DNA of 64,000 nucleotides, from the NCBI RefSeq assembly GCF_000143415.4, contig NW_003314319.1, positions 294,460-358,459 on the forward strand. Reading direction: 5' to 3'. Source of the DNA: Selaginella moellendorffii. Its lineage: Eukaryota > Streptophyta > Lycopodiopsida > Selaginellales > Selaginellaceae. This document shows positions 19,587 to 31,431 of the stretch, in pieces (position 1 is the first letter of the stretch; every line of letters starts with the position of its first letter). The translations under genes were made by a program, and so were the position numbers. The notes under the pieces are model-generated. The model saw nothing but the letters and a program-made list of their open reading frames with translations, did no database searches and was not told the origin of the DNA.

Positions 19587-22256
19587 TCAGCGGCGAGGCT
19601 TAGATATATGGTTGATGATCCAATTGATTTGCTGCAGGCGTTGCTTCCAGTCTACAAAAACCACCAAATGGATTGTACCCAAGAAACCCAGAAGAGCGCC
19701 AAGCAAGAAGCCTTTCATGGACACATTCTCGGAGAGCCAAGACGTCTCACGGCCAGCTTGAGTAGAAGTAGAAGTGTTGGAACAGGGTTGCAACGGATAA
19801 GATCCTCCACAAAGATTGTTTCCCTCGAAAGAACTGGGGCCGAACTTGGTGTAGAAGAGCTCTGATGCCAAAACCCTTCCACTGAGATGGTTGTGAGAAA
19901 CGTTGAAACTTCCAAGCTGGCTCAAGTCACTGATCTGGGCCGGGATGGTTCCCTGGAGCTTGTTGCTCGACAAGTCGAGAGACTCGAGCTTGACGAGCCT
20001 GGTCAATGCCAGGGGGATACTGCCAGTCAGCCCATTGAACGAAAGGTTCAAGTACTTCATGCCCACAAGCAGACCAATATCGTCCGGGATCCCGCCCTCA
20101 AGCAAGTTTGACGATAAGTCAAACAAGGTCAAACCGTTGATATACTGGGCGAAAGGAAGCCTCGAGCCCTTGATGATCATCTCAAACCGCATGCCGCCGG
20201 GGCATTCTGGGCAAGCCAGGCCAGGGATGTTGTGCCATCCTTCGGGATCGTCAGGTCTGGAATTCACGTCCTTGAAGGAGATCAACTCACCTATGCTGCC
20301 GGGGATGTTGCCAGTCAACCGGTTCTGGGACAGGTCAACAACCTTGAGCTGCGGGAGGCTGGACCAAATGCAGCTGGGAATGGACCCGTGGAGCTGATTG
20401 TACGAGAATGACAACAGAGTCAATGCAGTCCACCCGCAGATCGATTCTGGAATCATCATGGAGAACCTGTTATCCCGGAAGTTGGCAATCCTGATGTTGC
20501 TGGTGTTGGAACTGAGGACTAGATCTCTTTCGAACTCGTTATGGGAAAGATCCAAGTGAACCAGACTGTGGATCTGGCTGAAATCCATGTCTATTTTTCC
20601 AAGCTGGTTCCTTGCCACCATGAGAATGGAGAGGCTGGAGCAATTGCCCAGAGAGGCAGGAAGGCTGCCAACCAGAAGATTTTGTGACAAGTCCAAGTAG
20701 TAGAGCTGTGAAGCATTGGCGCCCAGGCTAGAAGGTATCTCTCCTGAGATCTGGTTTCCCGAGAGATCCAGCGTCCACAGCGAGCTTGAGTTTCCAAGGC
20801 AAGATGGAATGCTCCCTGTGAGTGAGTTGAAGGACAAATCGAGCTTGCTAATGCTCGCCAGGTTGCAAGCTTGTGGGAGAGAGCCCCAGAGGTTATTTCT
20901 CGCTAAGTCCAAAGTGCCAAGGTTCGCCATGTTGAAATATTCCAGCGGTATGGTCCCCACCAACCTGTTGGTCGAAATAAAAAAGTTACTAAGCAGCTCA
21001 AGCTTGGAAATTTCGGGAAGAAGCTGGCCAGTGAAGTTGTTCACGCCCATGTCAATGCGGCTCATCTTGATGCACAATGGCAAGGAAACAGGGATTTCCC
21101 CATCCAGCGTGTTGAAGGCCACGTCAAAGTTTGTCAAAGCGCTCAAATTTCGACCTAGTTCTGATGGAATTACTCCGGTGAGCCTGTTCCTCGAAAGATC
21201 CAGCTTTGTGACCTGTGAGCAGTGTAGCACAGATTCGGGGATCTCTCCTGTTAAGTTGTTGGTGCTCAGAATAATGGTTTCCAGGACACAGTGGTCTCCA
21301 AATTCTGGGATGCCACCTGTGAGATTGTTGTTCCGGAGGGAGATGAACTTCAGAGCTGGCAAGTAGCTGAAGAATTGCGATGGAATGCTGCCTGTTATCT
21401 GATTGTAGCCTAGTTCCAAAACTTCCATACGACCCTGGTTGTTCTCGGGAGAAATCTCCTGAAACTCAGAGCTAAATGATTCCAAGTTGTTCGCATGCAA
21501 GTGCAAACCAACAAGACTCTTGCTCACCAGGAGAAACGTAGGAATTTCTCCTTCGAGGTCATTCCCTTCAAGGTTCAGCTCTTCCAAACTAGAGAGATTT
21601 GCAAAGCCCCTTGGTATGGAACCATTGAGAGAGTTGTAACTGAGATCCAGGAGCGTGAGATTGCGAAGCTGTCCCAAGAAGCTTGGAAGCTGTCCACTGA
21701 GGCGATTGCAACAGCAGGAAAGCTTCTCAAGCCTGGAGTACCGCGCTAGGCTCGAGGGAATCTCACCACCAAGTAAGTTCCCATCAAGAAATAGGCTTTG
21801 CAGCATGGAGAGTTGGCCCAGAGACTCCGGAATCTTTCCGTTTAGATTGTTGAACGTGAGATCTAGGGACTGTAGCCTGGTGCAGTTACCCAAGGTCGAT
21901 GGAATCCCCCCCGACAAATAGTTGGACGACAGATTGAGCAGCTCCAGAAACTCGAGGGAACCGAGAGAGGATGATATTTGCCCCTTCAAAGGAATATTGT
22001 AAAGAGCAAGGGATACCACCCGGCCTTGTGGATTGCAAGCTATTCCTGTCCAGTTACACAAGCTTGTGCTACTCACGTCCCAATTCGCTAGAGGGTCTGG
22101 AAGCACATCCAAGATCCATGGTGGAGAAAATGCCTTGACACCTCGCTTGAACTCGAGAAGAGCACTGGCCTCGAGAGTAGATGACTGAGATGATTGAGAT
22201 TGACCACCCTGGAACACAGTTAAGAGGAAGCACAAACAATAGAGAAGGGCCGCCAT
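19587..22256 (-). CDS. LRR receptor-like protein (RLP, no kinase)
   Basis: Single-exon, 889-residue cell-surface receptor. Residues 1-20 (MAALLYCLCFLLTVFQGGQS) are a signal peptide. An LRR N-cap with SLCNWTGIAC follows. I count 24 LRRs of the plant type (LxxLxLxxNxLxGxIPxx), then an island of about 50 residues containing CPECPGGMRFEMIIKG, then 4 more LRRs and a C-cap with a Cys pair (NLCGGSYPLQPC). A single membrane helix (FLLGALLGFLGTIHLVVFV) is followed by a short basic tail (about 22 residues) without a kinase. This 24-island-4 layout is that of RLPs, which signal through partner kinases such as SOBIR1-type RLKs. Ligand unknown. A long hairpin lies just upstream (22305-22483). Confidence 0.93.
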   Translation of the reverse strand: MAALLYCLCFLLTVFQGGQSQSSQSSTLEASALLEFKRGVKAFSPPWILDVLPDPLANWDVSSTSLCNWTGIACNPQGRVVSLALYNIPLKGQISSSLGSLEFLELLNLSSNYLSGGIPSTLGNCTRLQSLDLTFNNLNGKIPESLGQLSMLQSLFLDGNLLGGEIPSSLARYSRLEKLSCCCNRLSGQLPSFLGQLRNLTLLDLSYNSLNGSIPRGFANLSSLEELNLEGNDLEGEIPTFLLVSKSLVGLHLHANNLESFSSEFQEISPENNQGRMEVLELGYNQITGSIPSQFFSYLPALKFISLRNNNLTGGIPEFGDHCVLETIILSTNNLTGEIPESVLHCSQVTKLDLSRNRLTGVIPSELGRNLSALTNFDVAFNTLDGEIPVSLPLCIKMSRIDMGVNNFTGQLLPEISKLELLSNFFISTNRLVGTIPLEYFNMANLGTLDLARNNLWGSLPQACNLASISKLDLSFNSLTGSIPSCLGNSSSLWTLDLSGNQISGEIPSSLGANASQLYYLDLSQNLLVGSLPASLGNCSSLSILMVARNQLGKIDMDFSQIHSLVHLDLSHNEFERDLVLSSNTSNIRIANFRDNRFSMMIPESICGWTALTLLSFSYNQLHGSIPSCIWSSLPQLKVVDLSQNRLTGNIPGSIGELISFKDVNSRPDDPEGWHNIPGLACPECPGGMRFEMIIKGSRLPFAQYINGLTLFDLSSNLLEGGIPDDIGLLVGMKYLNLSFNGLTGSIPLALTRLVKLESLDLSSNKLQGTIPAQISDLSQLGSFNVSHNHLSGRVLASELFYTKFGPSSFEGNNLCGGSYPLQPCSNTSTSTQAGRETSWLSENVSMKGFLLGALLGFLGTIHLVVFVDWKQRLQQINWIINHISKPRR

Positions 22257-22304
22257 TCTCGTAAAGCGCTAGAACTCTAGTTAGAAACAATGAAAACCCA
22301 GTCG

Positions 22305-22483
22305 CCGTGTTGACTAAGTAGAGTTAAAGCCCTGTCCGTGCATACTTCATTTTCTCTCTTGTATCACTGTTATCAATCAATTCATGTCCTTCCTAGCACC
22401 TGCCTTGATTGATAACAGTGATACACGAGAGAAAATGGTCTGTAACGACATGCGTTTCTCTCTACTTAGTCAACACGGCCTTT
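22305..22483. repeat. Long imperfect hairpin (about 78-bp arms, 24-bp loop)
   Basis: The left arm (CGCCGTGTTGACTAAGTAGAG ... TGTATCACTGTTATCAATCAA) and right arm (TTGATTGATAACAGTGATAC ... CTACTTAGTCAACACGGC) are near-complementary, at about 22305-22381 and 22406-22483. The outer ~20 bp and inner ~33 bp are almost perfect, with a diverged middle. It lies 49 bp beyond the ATG of the receptor-like gene, so in its promoter or leader. A short direct repeat (AAAAAGACTGACTTTGA / AAAAGACTGACTTTGA) follows. It could be a foldback (MITE-like) element or a small-RNA precursor. Confidence 0.88.
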
Positions 22484-22686
22484 CAAAAAGACTGACTTTG
22501 ATCAATCAATGCATGTCCTTTCCAAAAGACTGACTTTGACAGACTTGCTGTTTGTATCAGTTTCTACTATTATCAACGCGCTTTGGACATAGTTTTCGAA
22601 TCGATTCAGCATCAATAGCACTGTTCACTACAAACAACATTGTTCTAGGATCTGCCCCAGTTCGACAGGTGAGAAGGTTTTGCAGT

Positions 22687-23066
22687 ATGAGAAATCAGCG
22701 CCTGCTACAATTGATCACACTAGCTCTTCTCATCCTCCCAAACTCAAGTATATAATTCCTCTATTGCTTGCTCTCATGTTGATATCTCCAGGCGAGGACG
22801 ATTGGGGCATTCCGCTTCTCAAATTCCTATTCAACTGCCGTGAACATGGGAATGCGATTGTGTGGAGGGCGGGCAACAGCTGGGAGGTGCAAACTTACAA
22901 CCGCAGCGCAGCCTCAAATTGCTCCAGGGTGATAAACGGCGTGGAATTCATAGCCGTGAGCTTTGATGGAGAGGGTGTTTTCAAGACCACAGGATGGTAT
23001 GGGTACCAAAACTGGGTTATGACGGGTCATTTTAACAAAGTGGGCAATTATGTCCAGTTTGCATAA
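22687..23066 (+). CDS. Small secreted protein, unknown family
   Basis: Two exons, 22687-22747 and 22792-23066, with a 44-nt GT-AG intron that joins the frames exactly (111 residues). Residues 1 to about 21 (MRNQRLLQLITLALLILPNS) are a signal peptide. The mature part of about 90 residues is Trp/Tyr-rich, with two Cys (NCREH and NCSRV), which could form one disulphide, and ends WVMTGHFNKVGNYVQFA. I do not recognise the family. A decayed paralogue at 16267-16600, on the same strand, shows it is a duplicated gene. Role unknown; size and secretion would suit a defence or signalling peptide, but that is a guess. Confidence 0.75.
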
Positions 23067-23175
23067 TTATAAGAAAATTATCTGATATATGATTAACAAA
23101 GTTATTTATCTATTCGGTCAATGAAAAAGTTGACTTTTAAAAGCCTTTTGGTCAAGAACCCTAATTTTGTGAGAA

Positions 23176-25328
23176 ATGCCTAGGGTTCATGCAGAGTCTC
23201 TGTTTGCCTTTGCGCCGGGATTCTTCGATGGTGCTCGGATCTACGCCTTCAGCGCGGATTGTGACGCAGGTGGAAGTGGCCAAGGCGCATTGCGGCCGGA
23301 TGGAGCTGAGGAGCGCGCTGTGGAACTGGGCGAGGCTGCCGCCGGGGATGAGGATCTGGAGGATTCCAGGCTGAGCAAGTGGACGTGTGGAGCCTGTGGT
23401 ATGAAGTTTCAGAACGGGGAGGATCAAAGGGGCCATTTCAAATCCGATTTCCATCGCTTGAATGTAAGTAGTCTCTCTTGTTTGTTCTGTGTAGGTTCTT
23501 AGAGTTTTTTCTTGCTTTGTTCAAGGAGCTTTTTTACTTTTAGGTGAAGCGAAAGATTGCTGGGAAGGCTTGTTTCACTGAAGAGGAGTTTGAGAGATTC
23601 GCTGGCGGAGACATTGCGGGTGACACTGATGTTTCCAGCGTATCCGGCTCGGAGAGCGATGTGGAAGACGAAGAGAAACACAGCAGTAAGAATGTGGCTG
23701 GCAAAGTAAGCATTCCTTTGCTGCTTGGCTCTGGCCCGATCGTCGAGGTCTGGAGCTGCCTGGTTTTGAATAGCGGCGAGAGACTGGAGAAGCAGAAAGA
23801 CGATCAACAAGAAGCTGGAGTGGTCACGGAAACGGTGTTCCTCTCACGATTAAAATCTCTTGTTTCTTCGCCCAAGCTCGTTTGGGTCGTACTGCTCGCA
23901 GTCGGGGGTCACTTTGCTGGCGTGGTGGTGGACATAAAGACTGGCGTGGTTCAAGCACATCAAACTTATCACAGGTTTGCTTTCGTTTTTGTTGGTTTCC
24001 TGGACGTGTTTCATGGATTTTCTGTTTTTCCTTGTAGATACGTGGTGCGGGCAAAGGCTGGAGGGAAACAGGCTAATCGAGATGCTACTGGTAGAGCTCC
24101 CAAATCCGCTGGGGCTTCTCTCAGGCGCTACAACGAAATGGCTTTGCAGAAGGTGGGCATGACTTTGTGATAATGTTCCAACTTCTTAGATGCGTTTGTT
24201 TTAGGAAATCAAAACATTGCTCGAGTCCTGGAGAGACTACTTACAAGAAGCTAGCTTCATTTTCGTGTTCGCTCCATCACGGAATAGCCAGTCGATATTT
24301 GGAGACAAACCTCTACTAAGCCGGGAGGACAGTCGACTTCGATCCATTCCATTTCCAACCAGGAGGCCAACGTACAAAGAAGCGAGACGAGTATATGGAC
24401 GCCTCTCCTCTTTACAGTACAAGGAGAAGGAAGAAGTTTTAAGTGTTCCCGACGAAGCACCGCCACCTTCTACTGAGAAAAGCGAGAAAAAAGTCACGGT
24501 TCAACACGAAAGGAGCGACACAGACTTGGATGCGGCTGCCGAGGAAAACGCCGCTGCTCAGGTGCCGCCGCCGCCATTGCACGAGGCTGTAGTGGCTGGA
24601 AACGCGACTCTAGTGATGGATCTCCTGGAGAGCGGCGCGGATCCTTGCGTTAAGCATCGGGGACGAACAGCTTATGCGGCTGCAAGCCACAAAGAAACCA
24701 GGAACGCGTTTCGAAAGTTCATGGCCTCTCACTTGGACATGTGGGATTGGAATGCTGCCAACGTGCCAAGTCCATTGACAGACGAGATGGAAGCAGCCCA
24801 AGCTGCGAAACAGGTGAAAAAACTAAACAACTCCTCCGGTTCTCCCTGCTGAGATCTATGGTTTTTGCAGGCTGAGAAGACTGCGAAACGCAGGGCTAAG
24901 GAAAAGGAACGCAAACTTGAGAGAAAAGCACAACAAAAAGCAGCCGCGGCAGCAGAGGTACTCGTTCTCTAAATGCAATGTTACATGTAGATGCCCGAAA
25001 CAAATCACATCTTGCACAGGTCTCGAAGAAACCAGGGACGAGTGCCCCTAAGGAAGTTCCAACACAAGAGGTATAAAACAGAAAGGAATTGCCCTGGACT
25101 AACTTTGCGTTGATGATCAATCAGGCGATGAATGCGACGCAAAGAGAGTTGCGAGCTGCTGCTGCCGAATCGAGGATGAAGGCTTCGATGACAAGCGCCG
25201 GATCGTCGGAGTTGTGCTCGTGCTGTGCGAGCTCTCTCGCAAACAAGGTACCATTCTACAAGTTTGAGTTTAAGTACTGCAGTGTTGCTTGCGTCAATGC
25301 TCACCGCCGAATCCTCGAAGATGAATGA
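23176..25328 (+). CDS. VMS1: VMS1/ANKZF1-type peptidyl-tRNA hydrolase
   Basis: Homologue of yeast Vms1/human ANKZF1, which releases nascent chains from stalled 60S ribosomes in ribosome quality control. Seven exons: 23176-23463, 23544-23974, 24038-24152, 24205-24813, 24871-24957, 25020-25070 and 25125-25328 (1,785 nt, 594 residues). Landmarks in order: an N-terminal C2H2-like finger (CGACGMKFQNGEDQRGHFKSDFH), the VLRF1 catalytic domain starting near VWVVLLAVGGHFAGVV, and the loop KAGGKQANRDATG, whose Gln matches the catalytic Gln of Vms1. Then come ankyrin repeats (PPLHEAVVAGNATLVMDLL), a coiled-coil Ala/Lys/Glu-rich segment with the VCP-binding type of composition (AEKTAKRRAKEKERK), and a C-terminal Cys finger (CSCC...YCSVACVNAHR). 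The 5' exons are short and introns are about 52-80 nt. It lies 78 bp upstream of POLA1, same strand. Confidence 0.9.
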
Positions 25329-25406
25329 ATAAAAAAAGCTCTCGAGTTTTAAACTTTCCCGCCAATTTTTGGGATTTTAGGTCCCAGGAGATTCTTCTTA
25401 GGGTTT

Positions 25407-28400
25407 ATGGGTTCCCGGGAGAATGCGAGGAGGGCTGCGGGAGCGGCCGGGCAGGCATCAGCTCGATCTGCGGCATTGGAGCAGCTCAAGAGGCTGCGCG
25501 AGGGAGGAGGGCGCCGCGTCGACACTTTCGAGCTCAAGGTAGAGGAGCAGATCTTCGATAGGCTAGACGAGAAGGATTACGCGCTGCTGGTGGCCAAGCG
25601 GCGGCTCGAGTCTCAGGATTTTGTGGTGGATGACGATGGTCTCGGCTATGCTGATATTGGCGAGGAGGAGAATTGGGATGTTGGGGCAATGCCGGAATCT
25701 TCTGACGAGGAGGACGGTGCTGCCAAAAAGAAAAAGATTGCTGGTAAGAGTCTTGTTCTTTTCCCTCTTTCAGATGAAGGAATTGTGGTGTTGTGTTGTA
25801 GATCCGAAGAAGAAGAGAGATGTGCCCAGTAGAAAGGAGAGGGAGCTCATGGCAGCAGCTTCGCTCATGGGGAAGCAGAGTGTCTCCAGTATGTTTGCTG
25901 CTGCTGGGTCGGGAATGAGCGTCAAATCCTCCAAAGCTAGAGACTTCGATGGAGCGGACCAGGTGCTGGATGACGTTCTCGCTGCTGTAGGCGCGGACAG
26001 TGTTCATCGGGAGAGGAAGAAGAAGCATCGACAAACATCGGAGGCAAAGGAGGACAGTCACTTTTCCAGGGAAATGCCATCTCTTATGGCTGATATGGAA
26101 ATAGCTGCCAAGGTGGAGGAGGACTCACTTCCACCACCACCTTCTACATCAGAGAAGCAGGCAGAAGACTCTGCGGTTTCCACTTTTCTTGTAGCTGATG
26201 CGGAAGTAAAAATCAAGGTGGAGGAGCCAAGTCAAGAGCTTCCACCACTGCCGTTCAACGCGGATCATAGCACGAGTAAAAATGAACGAATCAAAGCGGC
26301 TGAAGATTCTTCCGGCCTAGGAGAAATGCCAGCCCTCCCGGCTGACGAGATGGGAAACCTTTCATTTTTCTTCCTGGATGCCTACGAGGAGGCGTTCGGT
26401 GCAAACGCCGGGACTGTTTTCCTCTTTGGAAAGGTACGAAGTTCAGCTATAAACTTACGTCTCAGGATTGGTTTCGATGCAGGTTCAAAGAGGTGGAAAA
26501 TATGTCAGCTGTTGTGTTGCCGTGAGAAATATCCAGCGGTGTGTTTTTGCAGTTCCTGGTCCGTCGGTATTTCCAGACGGCCTCGTCAACACTCTGGAAC
26601 AAGAAGCAACATCATCCGAACTGAAGGTGAAGCTTCAGGTGGGGCCTTGAATTTTAGACATTGTTCCTGCTCTGACAATGCAGATTCCAGGAAATGGCTA
26701 GAGAAATGAAAATGGAGCTCTCAGAAAAGTTGATGGAGCTCAACGTTTCGAAGTTTAGCATGATACCTGTGAAGGTATAACATAGTTCAATATCTTCAAA
26801 TCACAAATATTTTCTTTTCTCCAGAGGTCATATGCATTCGACAGAATGGATGTGCGATCAGGAGCTCATTATTATTTAAAATTAAGTTATCCCTTCAAGG
26901 TTTGCTTTCCATTTAGTTTTAATTAGTTAGTTTCGTATCCCGTAGGATCCGACGCTTCCGGGTGATCTGAGAGGAGCGCACTTCACCAGTGTATTCGGAA
27001 CACGGACAAGGTGAAGGCATGCTTTAATTATGAGTACTGTTAGTTTTGACAGTTTCTTTCAATATTGCATAGTGCGCTGGAAACTTTTCTCATTAAAAGA
27101 AGAATCAAGGGACCTTGTTGGCTGTCCATCTCGAACTCGCACCAAATACCATGCTCTTCTCAGGTTGGTAATGACGAAAGATAGATTATCTTGACACTAT
27201 CCTGTTGTTTCAGATCAGCTGGTGTAAAGTGGAGGTTTCCGTGGATTCTCCGAAAGACGTAGCTAATATATCAACTTTGAAACCTGCGTTTGAGATCCCG
27301 AGGCTGATTGTTGCTAGCATCTGTCTGAAGACGGTAGTCAATCAGAAACAAAATCTAAATGAGATTGTCTCTGCATCGGTAGTGTTTTGCGAGCGCGTAA
27401 AGGTATACTGGTCACATTTGATTTTGTGATGAACTTGTGACATGATTTTTCTGCAGGTAGATGCACCCATGCCGCAGTCCGAGTGGAACAAGCAAGAGAT
27501 GCTAGAACATTTTAGCATCGTCCGCAAGCTCGATGGCGGAGTATATCCGATGGGATTTTCTTCTGAGGTATCACTCATTAATAACAAGAGCGGGTGCAGC
27601 GTTTTGAGCTGTGAGGGGAGGTAAGCTTGGCAACGTGGGCCACTTATCCTGATTTCTTTGTTTCCTGCAGTGAGCGTGCCCTATTGAATTGTCTGATGAT
27701 CAAGCTTCATCAACTAGACCCTGACGTGTTAGTTGGACATAACATTTCGGGGTTTGATCTCGACGTCCTCCTGCATCGCTTGCAAGTACGAAAGCTATGC
27801 GATTACGACATTTGCTCATTGATGTGTATCAGGCGTGCAAAGTTCCAAGCAACGTGTGGTCTCGAGTCGGGCGGCTGAAAAGGTCTCAGATGCCTAGGCT
27901 GGTTGGTGGTGGAAATAATTTTGGTGGAGGAGCGGGTCCAGGAGTAATGTCGTGTGTTGCCGGCCGTTTACTATGCGACACATATCTTTCTTCTAGAGAG
28001 CTTGTGAAGGAAGTAAGTTTTTGTGACATAATTTCTATCATACTGAGCATTTGAATTGTGCAGGTGAGCTATACTTTAACGCAATTGTCGAAATCTCAGC
28101 TGGGAAGAGAAAGAAAAGAAATCTCCCCATCAGAGATTCCAAACATGTTCCAAACGTCGTCCACCCTGTTTGAACTGGTATGAGTTTCTCTTTCGCAGTG
28201 GTTTTGCGTTTACGGTATATATTTACAGATTCAATCTGGTGAAACCGACGCTTGGTTGTCGTTGAGTTTGATGTTTCACCTTAGTGTTTTACCGCTTACA
28301 CGGCAACTCACTAACATTAGCGGTAATTTGTGGAGTAAAACCTTACAAGTAAGTTACAGATGACAACTGCCATTCTTATCTCATGTTATGAACAACAGGG

Positions 28401-31400
28401 TGCAAGGGCACAAAGAGTTGAATATCTGCTCTTGCATGAGTTTTATGGACGTAAATATATTGTTCCTGACAAAGTATCTGCTAGTGAAAAAGAGAAAGAC
28501 AACGAGAAAAAGAGGAAAACAGCACAACAAGATGAAGACTTTGAGCCGGATTCTGCAGTCGAGGCAAAGAACAAGAAAGCTCCGGCTTACACTGGCGGGT
28601 TGGTTCTCGAACCGAAAAAGGGGCTTTACGACAAGTATATTTTGCTTCTGGATTTCAATAGTCTTTATCCATCTATAATCCAGGTATTTTGTCGTTAGTA
28701 TTCAAAAGCTCACGGTTTCTTTTTCTTTTTCATGAAATGCCTTAGGAATACAATATATGTTTTACTACTGTTGAGCGGTCCTCAGATGGTTCAATATCCT
28801 CTTTGCCAAATGCGGATGCACCTGGTGTACTCCCGCAGGTACGCCGGTATGCTTGTACAGGGGACTCCTCTCATCTGCTGTCTTTGTCAGGTCTTGAAAG
28901 CATTGGTTGATCGCAGGAAACAGGTGAAGCAATGGCTTAAGAAAACAACGGATGTCTTGAAATACCAGCAGATGGACATACAGCAGCAAGCTCTCAAACT
29001 TACTGCTAACAGGTATGGATCTTAGCTTCTGTACAAGATTCTCAAATGCAGAAGCAATCAGTATGTACGGTTGTTTGGGATTTCCCAACTCGAGGTTTTA
29101 TGCCAAGTTCATTGCCGAATTGATAACTTCACAGGTATTTTATTCTTTCTGAAAAAACTTGTTCTTATGCATACTGTGATAGGGACGCGAAATACTTCAA
29201 AGTACAGTGGATCTTGTCCAAAACGTCTTGAATTTAGAGGTACTAATGTTTTATCTACTTAAGATATTACAGTTATCTCTGTGACCAGGTGATCTATGGG
29301 GATACTGATTCAATAATGATCAATACGGGGCTGGACGATCTTTTAAAGGCCAAAAGCATTGCCGCGCAAGTTATTAAGGAGGTAAGATTTGATTAGATTA
29401 TCTTGAATTTGACTCTTCGAAGTTCAGGTTAACAAAAAGTACAAACTACTGGAAATCGACTTAGATGGCGTTTTCAAAAGAATGCTTCTACTTAAAAAGA
29501 AGAAGTATGCCTGCGTGAAAGTTGAAACCAGTGCTGACGGAAAACTTCGAGAGGTAAACAAGTTTTTCTTTGATTGTGAGCTCTAGGAAGTTGCGGTGCA
29601 GGTAATAGAGCAAAGAGGACTGGATATAGTGCGAAGAGACTGGAGCCTTCTATCGAAAGATGTGGGAAACTTTATTCTCGAGCAGATTTTATCGGAAGGG
29701 TAAGTTTCTTGTTCTTTAACAAAAATTCATATCGCGACGAATTTTACAGTTCACGGGAGGATGTTGTTGACGCTATCCACGATAAATTAAGAAAGGTGCG
29801 TTCTTGTTTGTTTTTCGTTTTTCTAATTAGTTTTTCTTCTCATAGTTGCAAGATGATATGAGAAATGGCAGAATTGAACTTGAAAAGTATGTCATCACAA
29901 AGAGCTTAAGCAAACGACCAGAGGACTACCCTGACAGTAAAAACCAGCCTCATGTTCAGGTTGGCATCTCTTAAATCTCTCTCTTTTCTTTTGTCCTATG
30001 GAAATTGTACTTTTCAGGTTGCTCTAAGACGAAAACAGGAAGGCCATAAATGTTTCCCTGGAGATACTATTCCATATGTCATATGTTGTCAAGAGGTACG
30101 AAATCTATTTTTCTCAATACATCAACATAAATAGAACTGCAGGGTGTGCTTGGTGTTCCACTGGCTGAGAGGGCAAGGCATCCAGACGAGTTAAAAGCCG
30201 GAGGTGGTGGATGGATTATCGACGTAGACTACTATTTATCTCAACAGGTTCGCTAGTTCGTTAATATTTTTCTACTATCGAAAACTGGCAATTTCTAGAT
30301 TCATCCCGTAGTCTCAAGACTATGTACACCCATTGAAGGTACCGATCCAAGTCACATTGCCGATTGTCTGGGTCTGGATCCATCCAAGGTCATATTCTAC
30401 GCGTCTTTTCTCTCTAGGTGCTCACATTTCTCACGCTGACAGTTTCAACAACGCTCAGTGTCAACCACACTTGATAAAGAAGATGCGCTTGTGGCCACAT
30501 CTGTTCTTGATGATGAAGACAGGTAGTGTTTTTTGTTATGCTGTGGAAGATCTCACTTCGTTCTGACAGATATAACCGGTGCGAGGCTTTGGAACTGTTG
30601 TGTTCGAGTTGTGCTGCTAGATATCCATTTCCTGGAGTAAGTCACGTTCTTACTTTGGTTGGAGAGGATCAATCGGAGGACGAGAATGCCGGCACTCAGT
30701 CTCTTCTCAGTAAGCTTCTAGTGTGTCCTCATTGTTCCGTTGGACAATCTCAAAACGTTACTGCTCCAAAGCTCACCAATCTGGTACTTTTTTCATTTTT
30801 TGTACTTCAGATGAGCCTTTATCGATTGTTTCTCCTCAGGTCCTGGACCGCGCAGCAGAGTTTATTCAACGGTACTATGATTGTTGGATGGTGGTACGTA
30901 TGCTCCTTGAACTGAAAGAGCGCAACTGACATTTTCTTTATCTTTATTTCTCAAGTGCGACGACGAGATGTGCAACCACACGTCGAGGGACACGATCTTG
31001 AGAATAGTAGGGGATGCCGAGCGAGGTGCAGTGTGCCCAAACTTTCCAAGATGCAATGGTCGTCTTGTCCGCCAGGTTAGCATCCCAGCACCTTTTCATG
31101 CTTCATTTTCTCTTAACGCTGCACGTGAAGCAGTACTCGCAAGTGGACTTGTACAATCAGCTCACGCATTTCTTCCGCTTGTTGGATGTCAACCGCGTCC
31201 TTCAGAAGGTAGTTTGGCATGGTTCCAAGCCTCTTCTAACGACCACTTTTCCAGCAGATCCCAGAAAGAAACTCGAAGGCCGCTGTAGCCGTGAACAACC
31301 TGAGGCCTCTGGTCGATCTTCCAGCCCAAGAGATCAAAAACATCCGCGACAGGTGCGCTTACCGCTGGGTTCAAATGAGCTCCTTGTGCGTTTCTGTGTA

Positions 31401-31401
31401 A
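25407..31401 (+). CDS. POLA1: DNA polymerase alpha catalytic subunit
   Basis: Family-B polymerase that extends primase RNA at replication origins and on lagging strands. I traced 32 exons; lengths sum to 4,389 nt, or 1,462 residues, close to POLA1 elsewhere. First exons: 25407-25743, 25802-26433, 26483-26638; last: 30840-30893, 30956-31075, 31134-31208, 31258-31401. The N-terminus has the DUF/Pol-alpha-N segment ([17 protein letters not shown]) and an acidic region. The core shows the polymerase motifs [11 protein letters not shown] (28650-28683), [20 protein letters not shown] across the exon joint at 29012/29062, and YGDTDSIM (about 29300). The C-terminus has two Cys clusters (CSSC...CPHC and CDDEMC...CPNFPRC) that bind zinc and the B subunit. 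Possible intron 30639-30710 (GTAAGT...CTCAG, 72 nt, in frame) is treated as exon because family spacing between the Cys pairs then fits. Confidence 0.95.
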
Positions 31402-31431
31402 AGCCGAAGAAGTCTCAAATCCTTGAAGACA

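Noticed and set aside
30639-30710. 72-nt in-frame intron in POLA1
   Set aside because: Splice sites look good, but keeping it as exon gives the usual spacing between the Cys pairs. It could still be an alternatively spliced segment.
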